Positions 37,724 through 44,640 of a stretch of DNA of 64,000 nt are shown piece by piece (position 1 is the stretch's first letter; the number at the start of each line of letters is the position of its first letter). This DNA comes from JAISST01 sp050434145. Lineage in GTDB: Bacteria > Fusobacteriota > Fusobacteriia > Fusobacteriales > Fusobacteriaceae. A program made the position numbers and the translations under genes. The stretch covers positions 1-64,000 of the forward strand of contig NZ_JBNPVX010000013.1 in the NCBI RefSeq assembly GCF_050434145.1. The letters are read 5' to 3'. Below the pieces are notes generated by a model. That model did not search any database. It was not told the origin of the DNA and saw only the letters and a program-made list of their open reading frames with translations.

Positions 37724-38041
37724 ATGTCGATAGTATCAAATGATGAATTACTACTTATGATAGGCATAAGTGCGCTAAAGTTGGAATTTGCTGAATTGAT
37801 AAATAAAGAGGGAGAAGGTGGAGGTACAAAACCCCACACCATATACACTTTAGTAGAGCAGCTATACAATAGTGTAAAAGATGGTGGTGATATAAAAACA
37901 AGTCCAATATATAGATATAAAAGTGAGAATGGAAAGATAGTCCTAGAAAATAATGAGCCAGTAAAAGAATATCTATATCAAGATATAGGAAGTCTGAAAA
38001 TGAAAGGTCGATTTGTAGTGGAGACTTACGAGGCTGGTTGA
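37724..38041 (+). CDS. Small protein of unknown function, partner of the lipoprotein
   Basis: Protein of 105 aa with no signal peptide or membrane segment. It starts at ATG 37724, two bases after the lipoprotein's stop, with GGTGAG 5 nt upstream. The N-terminal third is a probable helix (SNDELLLMIGISALKLEFAE), followed by a Gly-rich turn and a strand-rich part with TIYTLVEQL and EYLYQDIGSLKMKGRFVVE. It ends only 19 bp before the deleted dehydrogenase copy. It may be truncated by the same rearrangement, or be a complete cytoplasmic partner of the lipoprotein. I cannot assign a family. Confidence 0.55.
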   Translation: MSIVSNDELLLMIGISALKLEFAELINKEGEGGGTKPHTIYTLVEQLYNSVKDGGDIKTSPIYRYKSENGKIVLENNEPVKEYLYQDIGSLKMKGRFVVETYEAG

Positions 38042-38060
38042 GAAAAGTCAAAACTTATGA

Positions 38061-38495
38061 ATGGTTGGAAAATTTGGTGGAATGCTTAACAAAACATTTG
38101 AAAATGGTGATCCTATTGAAGTTTATGATAATGCAATCTGCATATTAAAAATGAAAAGTGGAGTGATAGGAACAGGTACTTTTAGTTGGACTTATTATGG
38201 AAAAGAAGATAATTCTACTACTTTGTATATGGAGAATGGGATTATAAGAATATATGATGATCCTAAATATCAGATAATAATTGTTGATAAAAATGGAAAA
38301 GAAGAAAAGTTAGAAGTTGAAGCAATCCAAACTAATGATAATCAGACCAGTACTGGAGTGATTGACAAATTTGTAGATGCAATTATTAATAATAAAAAAT
38401 CTGAAATTACAGCAGAAGATGGAGCTATTTCTATAAAAGTAGTAAAATCAATAATGAAATCAATTGATGATAAGAAAGAAATAGAAATTTTATAA
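38061..38495 (+). pseudogene. Internally deleted second copy of the Gfo/Idh/MocA dehydrogenase
   Basis: Frame of 144 codons. MVGKFGGM matches residues 45-52 of the intact dehydrogenase at 34957-35997, and the next codons continue at residue 211 (LDKTFENG there, LNKTFENG here) to the identical C-terminus KKEIEIL. The jump falls at a short shared sequence, GGTGGAATG at 35104-35112 and GGAGGAATG at 35578-35586, and removes 474 bp (158 codons) in frame. The Rossmann domain and the His-x-x-Asp pair are missing, so no dehydrogenase activity is possible. Near-identity at the DNA level shows a recent duplication. No convincing ribosome site precedes it. Confidence 0.85.
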
Positions 38496-38518
38496 TAAAG
38501 AGATAAAGAGATAAAGAG
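38495..38518 (+). repeat. Three tandem copies of ATAAAGAG
   Basis: ATAAAGAG occurs three times without interruption directly after the deleted dehydrogenase copy. The corresponding place after the intact copy has only one related unit, so slippage has expanded it. The last unit contributes AAAGAGC to the terminator stem. Confidence 0.8.
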
Positions 38519-38565
38519 CTTAATTCTGTGTAAAAGAACTTTTACATATGTATGATGCTCTTTTT
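38513..38565 (+). terminator. Terminator after the deleted dehydrogenase copy
   Basis: An outer stem AAAGAGC (38513-38519) with GCTCTTT (38557-38563) encloses an inner hairpin GTAAAAG/CTTTTAC (38530-38545), followed by T-rich sequence. It separates this region from the sigma-54 activator. Confidence 0.6.
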
Positions 38566-38631
38566 ATTTACTTTTATTTTTTGTATGATAAAATATAGCT
38601 AAATAAATATAATTATTAAGGAATGATGTCT

Positions 38632-39972
38632 ATGTTAGAAATAATAGAACAAACCAAATTACTATTTGATTCTTTATATGATGGGATTTTGATAATAGAT
38701 AAAAATGGTGTAGTGAAATATATAAATTCATCTTATACACGGATTACTAAAGTAAAAGAAGAAGAAATATTGGGAAAATTCTTGATAGAAGCTAGACCTG
38801 GGAGCTCTCTGACCACTGCTATGAATAATCGAGAAATAAAATTGGGAGTTCATAGAAAAATGGGTGATGTGGAATATTTGGTAAATATGGTTCCTATTTT
38901 TAAGAATGGAGTTGTCATAGGTGCTATTTCTCTTGTGAATGAACTGAGAGATATATATAAATTAACAGAAAAACTAAATTTATCCAAGATTATTATTCAA
39001 AATCTTCAAGAGCATGTGAAAACATTAGGGAATGGCAAATATAGTTTTGATGATATAATTGCTGTAGATAGAAAAAGTATTGAAACAAAGGAATTCGCTA
39101 AAAAAATAGCTCTTGGTGACTCTAATGTGCTGATTACAGGTGAAAGTGGAACAGGAAAAGAACTATATGCTAGTGGAATTCACAATTATAGTGCAAGAAA
39201 AGAATTTCCATTTATACCAGTTAATTGCGCTTCTTTTGGAAAAAATCTAATTGAAAGTGAATTATTTGGTTATGAAGAAGGCTCTTTTACAGGTGCGAAG
39301 AAAAATGGTAAAACAGGGTTATTCCAACTAGCTCATGGAGGAACTCTTTTTCTTGATGAAATAGGGGAATTGGAATATGGACTGCAAGGTAAATTATTAA
39401 GAGTCTTACAAGAGAGGAGCATAAGAAAAATAGGTGGTGGAAATGAAGTTCCTATCAATGTGAGACTGATATGTGCTACAAATAAGAATTTGGAAAAAAT
39501 GGTAGAGCAAGGGACTTTCAGAAGAGACTTGTATTATAGAATTGCTATAATGCCATTGGAAATATTGCCTCTCAGAGATAAAAAGGATGATATTATCCCT
39601 ATTTCTAAAAGATTTATTTATGAGTTAAATGGAAAATATAAAGCTACAATGGAATTAGATGAAAGCGCACTGATTATGCTTTGTAATTATCATTGGCCAG
39701 GAAATATAAGAGAACTTCGTAATGTGATAGAATTTACTTTTAATATGACAGAAGAAAATTTGATTAAAGCGTCAGATTTTCCTGATAATATTAAGAATGA
39801 GGACGATTTTAAAAATGAAATATTGCCTCTTAAAGAAAAGATTTCTCAGATGGAGAAGCGCTATATAAAAAATACAATTGATTTTTTTGGAGATACTGTA
39901 GAGGGAAAAAAGAAAGCAGCATCCTCTCTTGGAATATCCCTTGCAACTCTTTATAATAAATTAGGAAAATAA
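38632..39972 (+). CDS. PAS-domain sigma-54-dependent transcriptional activator
   Basis: Enhancer-binding protein of 446 aa. Residues about 1-110 form a PAS sensor (LLFDSLYDGILIIDKNG), followed by a helical linker. The AAA+ domain has Walker A GESGTGKE (about 170-177), the sigma-54-contact loop GSFTGA (217-222) and Walker B GTLFLDEI (236-243); Arg residues in FRRDLYYR (about 305) form the usual finger. The C-terminal Fis-type helix-turn-helix reads KKAASSLGISLATLYNKL. The start is placed at ATG 38632 because AAGGA lies 9 nt upstream; two earlier ATG codons touch that site. No response-regulator domain, so a small ligand probably binds the PAS domain, plausibly the substrate of the operon downstream, which begins with a -24/-12 promoter. 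Confidence 0.93.
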   Translation: MLEIIEQTKLLFDSLYDGILIIDKNGVVKYINSSYTRITKVKEEEILGKFLIEARPGSSLTTAMNNREIKLGVHRKMGDVEYLVNMVPIFKNGVVIGAISLVNELRDIYKLTEKLNLSKIIIQNLQEHVKTLGNGKYSFDDIIAVDRKSIETKEFAKKIALGDSNVLITGESGTGKELYASGIHNYSARKEFPFIPVNCASFGKNLIESELFGYEEGSFTGAKKNGKTGLFQLAHGGTLFLDEIGELEYGLQGKLLRVLQERSIRKIGGGNEVPINVRLICATNKNLEKMVEQGTFRRDLYYRIAIMPLEILPLRDKKDDIIPISKRFIYELNGKYKATMELDESALIMLCNYHWPGNIRELRNVIEFTFNMTEENLIKASDFPDNIKNEDDFKNEILPLKEKISQMEKRYIKNTIDFFGDTVEGKKKAASSLGISLATLYNKLGK

Positions 39973-40007
39973 ATAATTTCTATAAAAATAGAAGTATTAT
40001 AAGTTTA

Positions 40008-40133
40008 TTTCTAAAAAATTAGAAATAAATTGAAACTGTTTCCAAGATTTTAGAAACTATAAAATGCTCATTATGAGCTTAAATTCAAGTATAAAGAAAA
40101 ATTATACTTGTTTTTTTTCTAAAAAATTAGAAA
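40008..40133. promoter_or_regulatory. Three probable activator (UAS) sites for the sigma-54 regulator
   Basis: TTTCTAAAAAATTAGAAA occurs at 40008-40025 and again at 40116-40133. A variant, TTTCCAAGATTTTAGAAA, is at 40039-40056. Each is an inverted repeat of TTTCYAA/TTAGAAA. The centres of the first two are 31 bp apart (three helical turns). They stand 75-200 bp upstream of the -24/-12 promoter and directly after the activator gene, as enhancer sites normally do. Assignment to the neighbouring activator is inference. Confidence 0.65.
40086..40118 (+). terminator. Terminator of the sigma-54 activator gene
   Basis: CAAGTATAA (40086-40094) pairs perfectly with TTATACTTG (40102-40110), followed by eight T. 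It isolates the activator's transcript from the operon. Its T-run overlaps the third proposed activator site. Confidence 0.8.
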
Positions 40134-40204
40134 TATTAAAAAATTTAATAATAAAATGAGTCAAAAACCTTTGAATTATTTAATGTTAATAAATAAATTT
40201 ATAT

Positions 40205-40220
40205 TGGCATGAAAATTGCT
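40205..40220 (+). promoter_or_regulatory. Sigma-54 (-24/-12) promoter
   Basis: TTGGCATGAAAATTGCT places GG at 40206-40207 and GC at 40218-40219 with exactly ten bases between, matching the sigma-54 consensus TGGCAC-N5-TTGC closely. It is 47 bp upstream of the carrier gene's ATG and downstream of the activator gene and its candidate sites. Confidence 0.8.
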
Positions 40221-40266
40221 TTATAACTATTTAAGTAGTTATAAAATTTATGTAAGGAGGAGAATC

Positions 40267-41547
40267 ATGACTGCAATATTAGGATTTTTGACAATTACTA
40301 TATTACTAGGATTGATTATGAGTAAAAAAATGTCTCCATTGGTAGCACTAATATCTGTGCCAGTGGTTACAGCTATTAGTGGAGGGCATGGCTTAAGTAT
40401 TGGTAAATATATTACTGATGGAATAAAATCAATTGCACCAACAGGAACAATGTTTATATTTGCAATTTTATTTTTTGGAATACTTACAGATGCAGGGACT
40501 TTTCAACCAATAATAGATAAAATATTAAAGGTAGTGGGAAAAGACCCTGTGAAAATAGCTCTGGGAACAGCGATTTTGGCAATGATAGTGCATTTAGATG
40601 GTTCAGGAGCAGTTACATTTTTGGTTACAGTGCCTGCAATGCTGCCATTATATGAAGCGTTGGGAATGAGAAAAACTACTCTTGCCACAATAGTTGCTCT
40701 AGGTGCTGGAGTGATGAATATTTTACCATGGGGAGGACCAACTATAAGGGCAGCAACTTCATTGAAGATACCAGTGACTGAATTATTTAACCCTTTGTTA
40801 CTTCCTGTATTGGTAGGGATTTTATTTGTTCTATTCATATCTTATAGATTGGGAAAAAGCGAAAAAACTAGGCTAGGATGTTTAGAAAATATAGCAATAA
40901 ATACTGATGAATTAGGAGAAAAAAAGAAAAGCAAGAATTTTATTATAAATATATTGACGATTATAATTACAATTTCAGTATTGATATCAGGGAAATTGCC
41001 ACCAACAGTTATCTTTATGCTTGCATTCTGTATTTCAATAGTTATAAATTATCCATCTGTAAAAGAGCAAAAAGAAAGAGTAGATGCTCATGCTAAATCT
41101 GCTCTTATGATGGCAAGTATATTGTTTGCGGCAGGAGCTTTTATTGGAATAATGCAAGGTTCGGGTATGATAAAAGATATGTCAGTAATGATAGTATCTG
41201 CAGTGCCAGCAGCATTGGGAAGTAGAATGGAGATAATAACTGGGATAATAAGTATGCCTGCTAGCCTTTTATTTGATCCAGATTCATTTTATTTTGGTGT
41301 GTTACCTGTGTTAACAAATACTGCTCAAGAATTTGGTGGTTCAGCTGTGGCAGTAGGTAGAGCTGCTATACTAGGCCAAATGACAACAGGATTTCCAGTG
41401 AGTCCATTGACAGCCTCTACTTTTTTATTGGTAGGGTTGACAGGAATAGAGTTTGGAGACCATCAGAAAAAAACGATACCATATGCATTTCTTACTACAA
41501 TAGTAATGCTAATAGCGGCAATAGTAACAGGTGCTTTATACAAATAA
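40267..41547 (+). CDS. CitMHS-family organic-acid carrier
   Basis: Inner-membrane protein of 426 aa with about 11-12 hydrophobic helices. Motifs recall the CitM/CitH citrate-metal:proton symporters: IAPTGTMFIFAILFFGILTD (about 58-77), IVHLDGSGAVTFLVTVPAML (about 104-123) and NILPWGGPTIRAA (about 152-164). The family carries citrate as a metal complex, but members also move other acids, so the real substrate is open. Start ATG 40267 has AAGGAGG 6 nt upstream; an in-frame upstream ATG at 40216 is just after the promoter and lacks a ribosome site. First gene of the sigma-54 operon. Confidence 0.85.
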   Translation: MTAILGFLTITILLGLIMSKKMSPLVALISVPVVTAISGGHGLSIGKYITDGIKSIAPTGTMFIFAILFFGILTDAGTFQPIIDKILKVVGKDPVKIALGTAILAMIVHLDGSGAVTFLVTVPAMLPLYEALGMRKTTLATIVALGAGVMNILPWGGPTIRAATSLKIPVTELFNPLLLPVLVGILFVLFISYRLGKSEKTRLGCLENIAINTDELGEKKKSKNFIINILTIIITISVLISGKLPPTVIFMLAFCISIVINYPSVKEQKERVDAHAKSALMMASILFAAGAFIGIMQGSGMIKDMSVMIVSAVPAALGSRMEIITGIISMPASLLFDPDSFYFGVLPVLTNTAQEFGGSAVAVGRAAILGQMTTGFPVSPLTASTFLLVGLTGIEFGDHQKKTIPYAFLTTIVMLIAAIVTGALYK

Positions 41548-41566
41548 TGTGAAAATTGGAGGAATT

Positions 41567-42919
41567 ATGAAGAAAATAAGAATAGGTTCTGGTGCAGGGT
41601 ATGCAGGTGATAGAATAGAACCTGCTGTAGATTTAATGATAAATGGAAATATAGATTATTTGGTATTTGAGTGTCTAGCAGAAAGAACTATAGCAATAGC
41701 TCAACAAGAAAAAATGAAAGACCCAAATAAGGGGTATAATGGACTTTTAGAATATCGGTTTGAAAAAATATTACCATTTTGTAAAGAAAAGAAAGTTAAA
41801 ATCATTACTAATATGGGAGCTGCAAATCCTCTTAGTGCAGTGAAAAAAATTAAAGAAATGTGTAATAATATTGGAATCACTGGATTAAAATTAGCAGCTG
41901 TGCTTGGCGATGATATCTCCAATGAATTGGATAAATATTTGGATAGAGATGTTTTGGAATTAGGAATACCTTTGGGAAAGATAAAGGATAAATTGGTATC
42001 TGCCAACGTGTATTTAGGGGTAGATGGAATAGTAGAAGCATTAAAAAATGGAGCAGATATTGTAATCACAGGTAGATGTGCAGATCCGGCAATTTTTATG
42101 GGACCAATGATATATGAATTTGGTTGGGATGTAAATAATTATGATTTAATAGGAAAAGGAATAATGACAGGACATTTACTGGAGTGTGGAGCACAGGTAA
42201 GTGGTGGGTATTTTGCTGTACCTAAATACAATGATGTAGAAGAGTTATGGAATGTAGGATTCCCAATAGCTGAAGTAAGTGAAAATGGAGATGTAATTAT
42301 TACTAAGACTGAAACAACTGGTGGTGTGGTAAGTAGCCGTACTTGCAAGGAGCAATTATTGTATGAAATACATGATCCAGCAAATTATATGACGCCAGAT
42401 GGTGTAGCAGATTTTACAAATATTTCTATGGACGAATTAGGGAAAAATATGGTATTTTTAACTGGTGCTACTGGAAAAGAAAAACCAGAAACTTTGAAAG
42501 TAAGTATTGGTTATAAAGATTGTTTTATAGGTGAGGGAGAAATAAGCTATGGTGGTTCTACTGCCTATGACAAAGCTGTATTGGCTGGGGAAGTAGTCAG
42601 AAAAAGATTGGAACATACAGGTGTGAAATATGAGGAATTAAAAATAGATATAATGGGAGTAAACTCTTTGTATGGCGAAAGTATTGGTAAAAATATACTG
42701 AATAATGGCTTGTTAGGTGAAGTAAGATTGAGAGTCGCAGGACGAACTTTGGATAGGGCTAATGCTACAAAAATTGCCAATGAATTAGAGACATTATATA
42801 CCAATGGTCCATCTGGTGGTGGGGGAGTAACAAAAGGAGTAAGTGAAATAGTATCTATTTGCTCTATATTTGTGCCAAGAACAGATGTCAAAATTGAAGT
42901 AAGATATGAGGAGGTGTAG
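41567..42919 (+). CDS. AtuA-like (DUF1446) protein
   Basis: Protein of 450 aa. The N-terminus KIRIGSGAGYAGDRIEPAVD and the stretch YLVFECLAERTIA are the recognisable signature of the AtuA/DUF1446 family, followed by ITNMGAANPLSA (about 82-93) and GADIVITGRCADPA (about 160-173). AtuA takes part in acyclic-terpene degradation in Pseudomonas, but family members occur in many acyl-CoA pathways and the reaction is not well defined. Start ATG 41567 has TTGGAGG 7 nt upstream. The C-terminal domain that follows in longer AtuA proteins is encoded separately by the next gene, 1 bp downstream. Confidence 0.8.
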   Translation: MKKIRIGSGAGYAGDRIEPAVDLMINGNIDYLVFECLAERTIAIAQQEKMKDPNKGYNGLLEYRFEKILPFCKEKKVKIITNMGAANPLSAVKKIKEMCNNIGITGLKLAAVLGDDISNELDKYLDRDVLELGIPLGKIKDKLVSANVYLGVDGIVEALKNGADIVITGRCADPAIFMGPMIYEFGWDVNNYDLIGKGIMTGHLLECGAQVSGGYFAVPKYNDVEELWNVGFPIAEVSENGDVIITKTETTGGVVSSRTCKEQLLYEIHDPANYMTPDGVADFTNISMDELGKNMVFLTGATGKEKPETLKVSIGYKDCFIGEGEISYGGSTAYDKAVLAGEVVRKRLEHTGVKYEELKIDIMGVNSLYGESIGKNILNNGLLGEVRLRVAGRTLDRANATKIANELETLYTNGPSGGGGVTKGVSEIVSICSIFVPRTDVKIEVRYEEV

Positions 42920-42920
42920 G

Positions 42921-43220
42921 ATGAAATTGTTAGAAATAGCTCATTCAAGGACAGGAGATAAAGGAAATATATCTAATATATCTCTTATAGTATATGATTC
43001 AAAAGATTATCCACTTATTCGTGATTTGGTTACAGCAGAGAGAGTGAAAGAATATTTTAAAGAAATAGTATTTGGTGAAGTTGTGAGATATGAACTTCCA
43101 AATATGTGTGCACTGAATTTTGTAATGGATGGTGCATTAGGAGGCGGTGTAACAAGATCACTTGCAGTTGATAAACATGGTAAAAGCCTTTCTTCTGCAT
43201 TGTTAGAAATGGAAATATAA
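42921..43220 (+). CDS. Small AtuA-related domain protein
   Basis: Protein of 99 aa. The sequence LLEIAHSRTGDKGNISNISL at its start, LPNMCALNFVMDGALGGGV (about 61-79) and a C-terminal HGKSLSSALLEM match the ferredoxin-fold domain found at the C-terminus of long AtuA proteins. Here it is a separate gene one base after the AtuA-like gene, with GAGGAGGTG just upstream of the ATG, so both chains are made together and probably form one complex. The Arg-Thr-Gly-Asp-Lys-Gly motif is its most conserved part. Confidence 0.75.
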   Translation: MKLLEIAHSRTGDKGNISNISLIVYDSKDYPLIRDLVTAERVKEYFKEIVFGEVVRYELPNMCALNFVMDGALGGGVTRSLAVDKHGKSLSSALLEMEI

Positions 43221-43241
43221 AATGTTAATGGAGTTTGATTA

Positions 43242-43892
43242 ATGAAAAAGAAAATAGTAACAATGGAAGAGGCTTTGTCACATGTGAAAGATGGAATGAC
43301 AGTATTTATAGGTGGATTCTTAGGCGTAGGAACTCCAGAAAAAATCATTGATGCTTTAGTTGTTAAAGGAGTAAAGAATCTCACAGTAGTTGGGAATGAC
43401 ACAGGTTATCCTGATAGAGGAATAGGAAAATTGATAGTAAATAATCAAGTAAAAAAAGTAATAGCATCGCATATTGGGACTAACCCTGAGACAGGTAGAA
43501 AAATGAATTCTGGTGAAATGATAGTAGAACTAGTTCCACAGGGAACTTTGGCAGAACGTATTAGAGCTGCAGGTTTTGGGTTAGGAGGAGTGTTGACTCC
43601 TACTGGGATTGGTACTATTGTGGAAAAAGGAAAAGAAGTTATCACTGTAGATGGGAAAAAATATATATTGGAGAAACCACTTAAAGGAGATGTTGCGTTG
43701 TTAAATGGCTCTATAGTAGATGAATCTGGAAATATTGTTTATGCAAAAGCTACGAAGAACTTTAATCCATTAATGGCTACTGGAGCTGATACTGTAATAG
43801 TATTAGCTGAAAAACTAGTAAAAACAGGAGAAATAGATGCTGATTATGTAATGACATCTAAAATATTTGTGGACTATATAGTGGAAAATTGA
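43242..43892 (+). CDS. CoA-transferase subunit A (AtoD/ScoA-like)
   Basis: Protein of 216 aa of family I CoA transferases. FIGGFLGVGTPEKIIDAL (about 22-39) is the glycine-rich CoA-binding motif of the alpha subunit. GGVLTPTGIGT and QGTLAERIRAAGFG are also family-typical. It pairs with the beta subunit 13 bp downstream to move CoA from acetyl-CoA or another acyl-CoA to a carboxylic acid. In this operon the acid is presumably what the CitMHS carrier imports, or a breakdown product of it. Confidence 0.9.
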   Translation: MKKKIVTMEEALSHVKDGMTVFIGGFLGVGTPEKIIDALVVKGVKNLTVVGNDTGYPDRGIGKLIVNNQVKKVIASHIGTNPETGRKMNSGEMIVELVPQGTLAERIRAAGFGLGGVLTPTGIGTIVEKGKEVITVDGKKYILEKPLKGDVALLNGSIVDESGNIVYAKATKNFNPLMATGADTVIVLAEKLVKTGEIDADYVMTSKIFVDYIVEN

Positions 43893-43905
43893 GGAGTGAT
43901 AGAAA

Positions 43906-44580
43906 GTGCAATTGGATAAGAATCTGATGAGAGAATACATAGCTAAGCGGGTAGCTATAGAATTTAAAGATGGCTATGTAGTAAATTTGGGAATAGGACT
44001 TCCTACTTTGGTATCCAACTATATCTCAGATGATATAGATGTAATTTTTCAATCTGAAAATGGAATTATAGGTGTAGGTGGTGCACCTGAAACTGGACTG
44101 GAAGACAAAGATATAGTAAATGCAGGTGGTGGATTTGTTACAATATTGCCAGGTGGTCAATTCTTTGATTCAGCAACATCTTTTGGAATAATAAGAGGTG
44201 GTCATGTGGATGCTACTGTATTGGGGGCTTTGGAAGTAGACTCAGAGGGAAATCTAGCCAACTGGATGGTGCCAGGTAAGATGATACCTGGTATGGGTGG
44301 AGCTATGGATTTAGTAGTAGGAGCAAAAGAAGTAATAGTTGCGATGGAACATACTACAAAAGGTGTAGCTAAGATATTGCAAAGATGTACATTACCATTG
44401 ACTGCAGCAAAGCAAGTGAATAAAATAATCACGGAAAAAGGAGTTATAAATGTAACAGAAAATGGTTTGGTACTGGTAGAAGTAAGTCCATATTCTTCAA
44501 TAGAAGATATAAAAGAGAGCACAGAAGCGAAGTTGACAATATCACCCAATATAAAAATTATTACTAATAAAGATATTTAA
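43906..44580 (+). CDS. CoA-transferase subunit B (AtoA/ScoB-like)
   Basis: Protein of 224 aa starting with GTG at 43906. SENGIIGVG contains Glu51, the catalytic glutamate that forms the glutamyl-CoA intermediate. VVNLGIGLPTLVSNY (about 25-39), GGHVDATVLGALEVD and LPLTA are further beta-subunit marks. Last gene of the sigma-54 operon, closed by a terminator 21 bp later. The GAGGAG upstream overlaps the end of subunit A. Confidence 0.92.
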   Translation: MQLDKNLMREYIAKRVAIEFKDGYVVNLGIGLPTLVSNYISDDIDVIFQSENGIIGVGGAPETGLEDKDIVNAGGGFVTILPGGQFFDSATSFGIIRGGHVDATVLGALEVDSEGNLANWMVPGKMIPGMGGAMDLVVGAKEVIVAMEHTTKGVAKILQRCTLPLTAAKQVNKIITEKGVINVTENGLVLVEVSPYSSIEDIKESTEAKLTISPNIKIITNKDI

Positions 44581-44601
44581 TCTTTCATATAAAACCTTTT
44601 G

Positions 44602-44631
44602 AAAAATGCAGAAGCCTACTTCTGCATTTTT
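44602..44631. terminator. Bidirectional terminator between convergent operons
   Basis: AAAAATGCAGAAG (44602-44614) pairs perfectly with CTTCTGCATTTTT (44619-44631) across CCTA. It serves the CoA-transferase operon on the plus strand and the purine permease gene on the minus strand. Confidence 0.9.
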
Positions 44632-44640
44632 CTATTAAAG

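Noticed and set aside
37724..38041. Toxin or immunity protein next to the lipoprotein
   Set aside because: No toxin motif, membrane segment or related neighbour was seen. The idea rests only on size and position.
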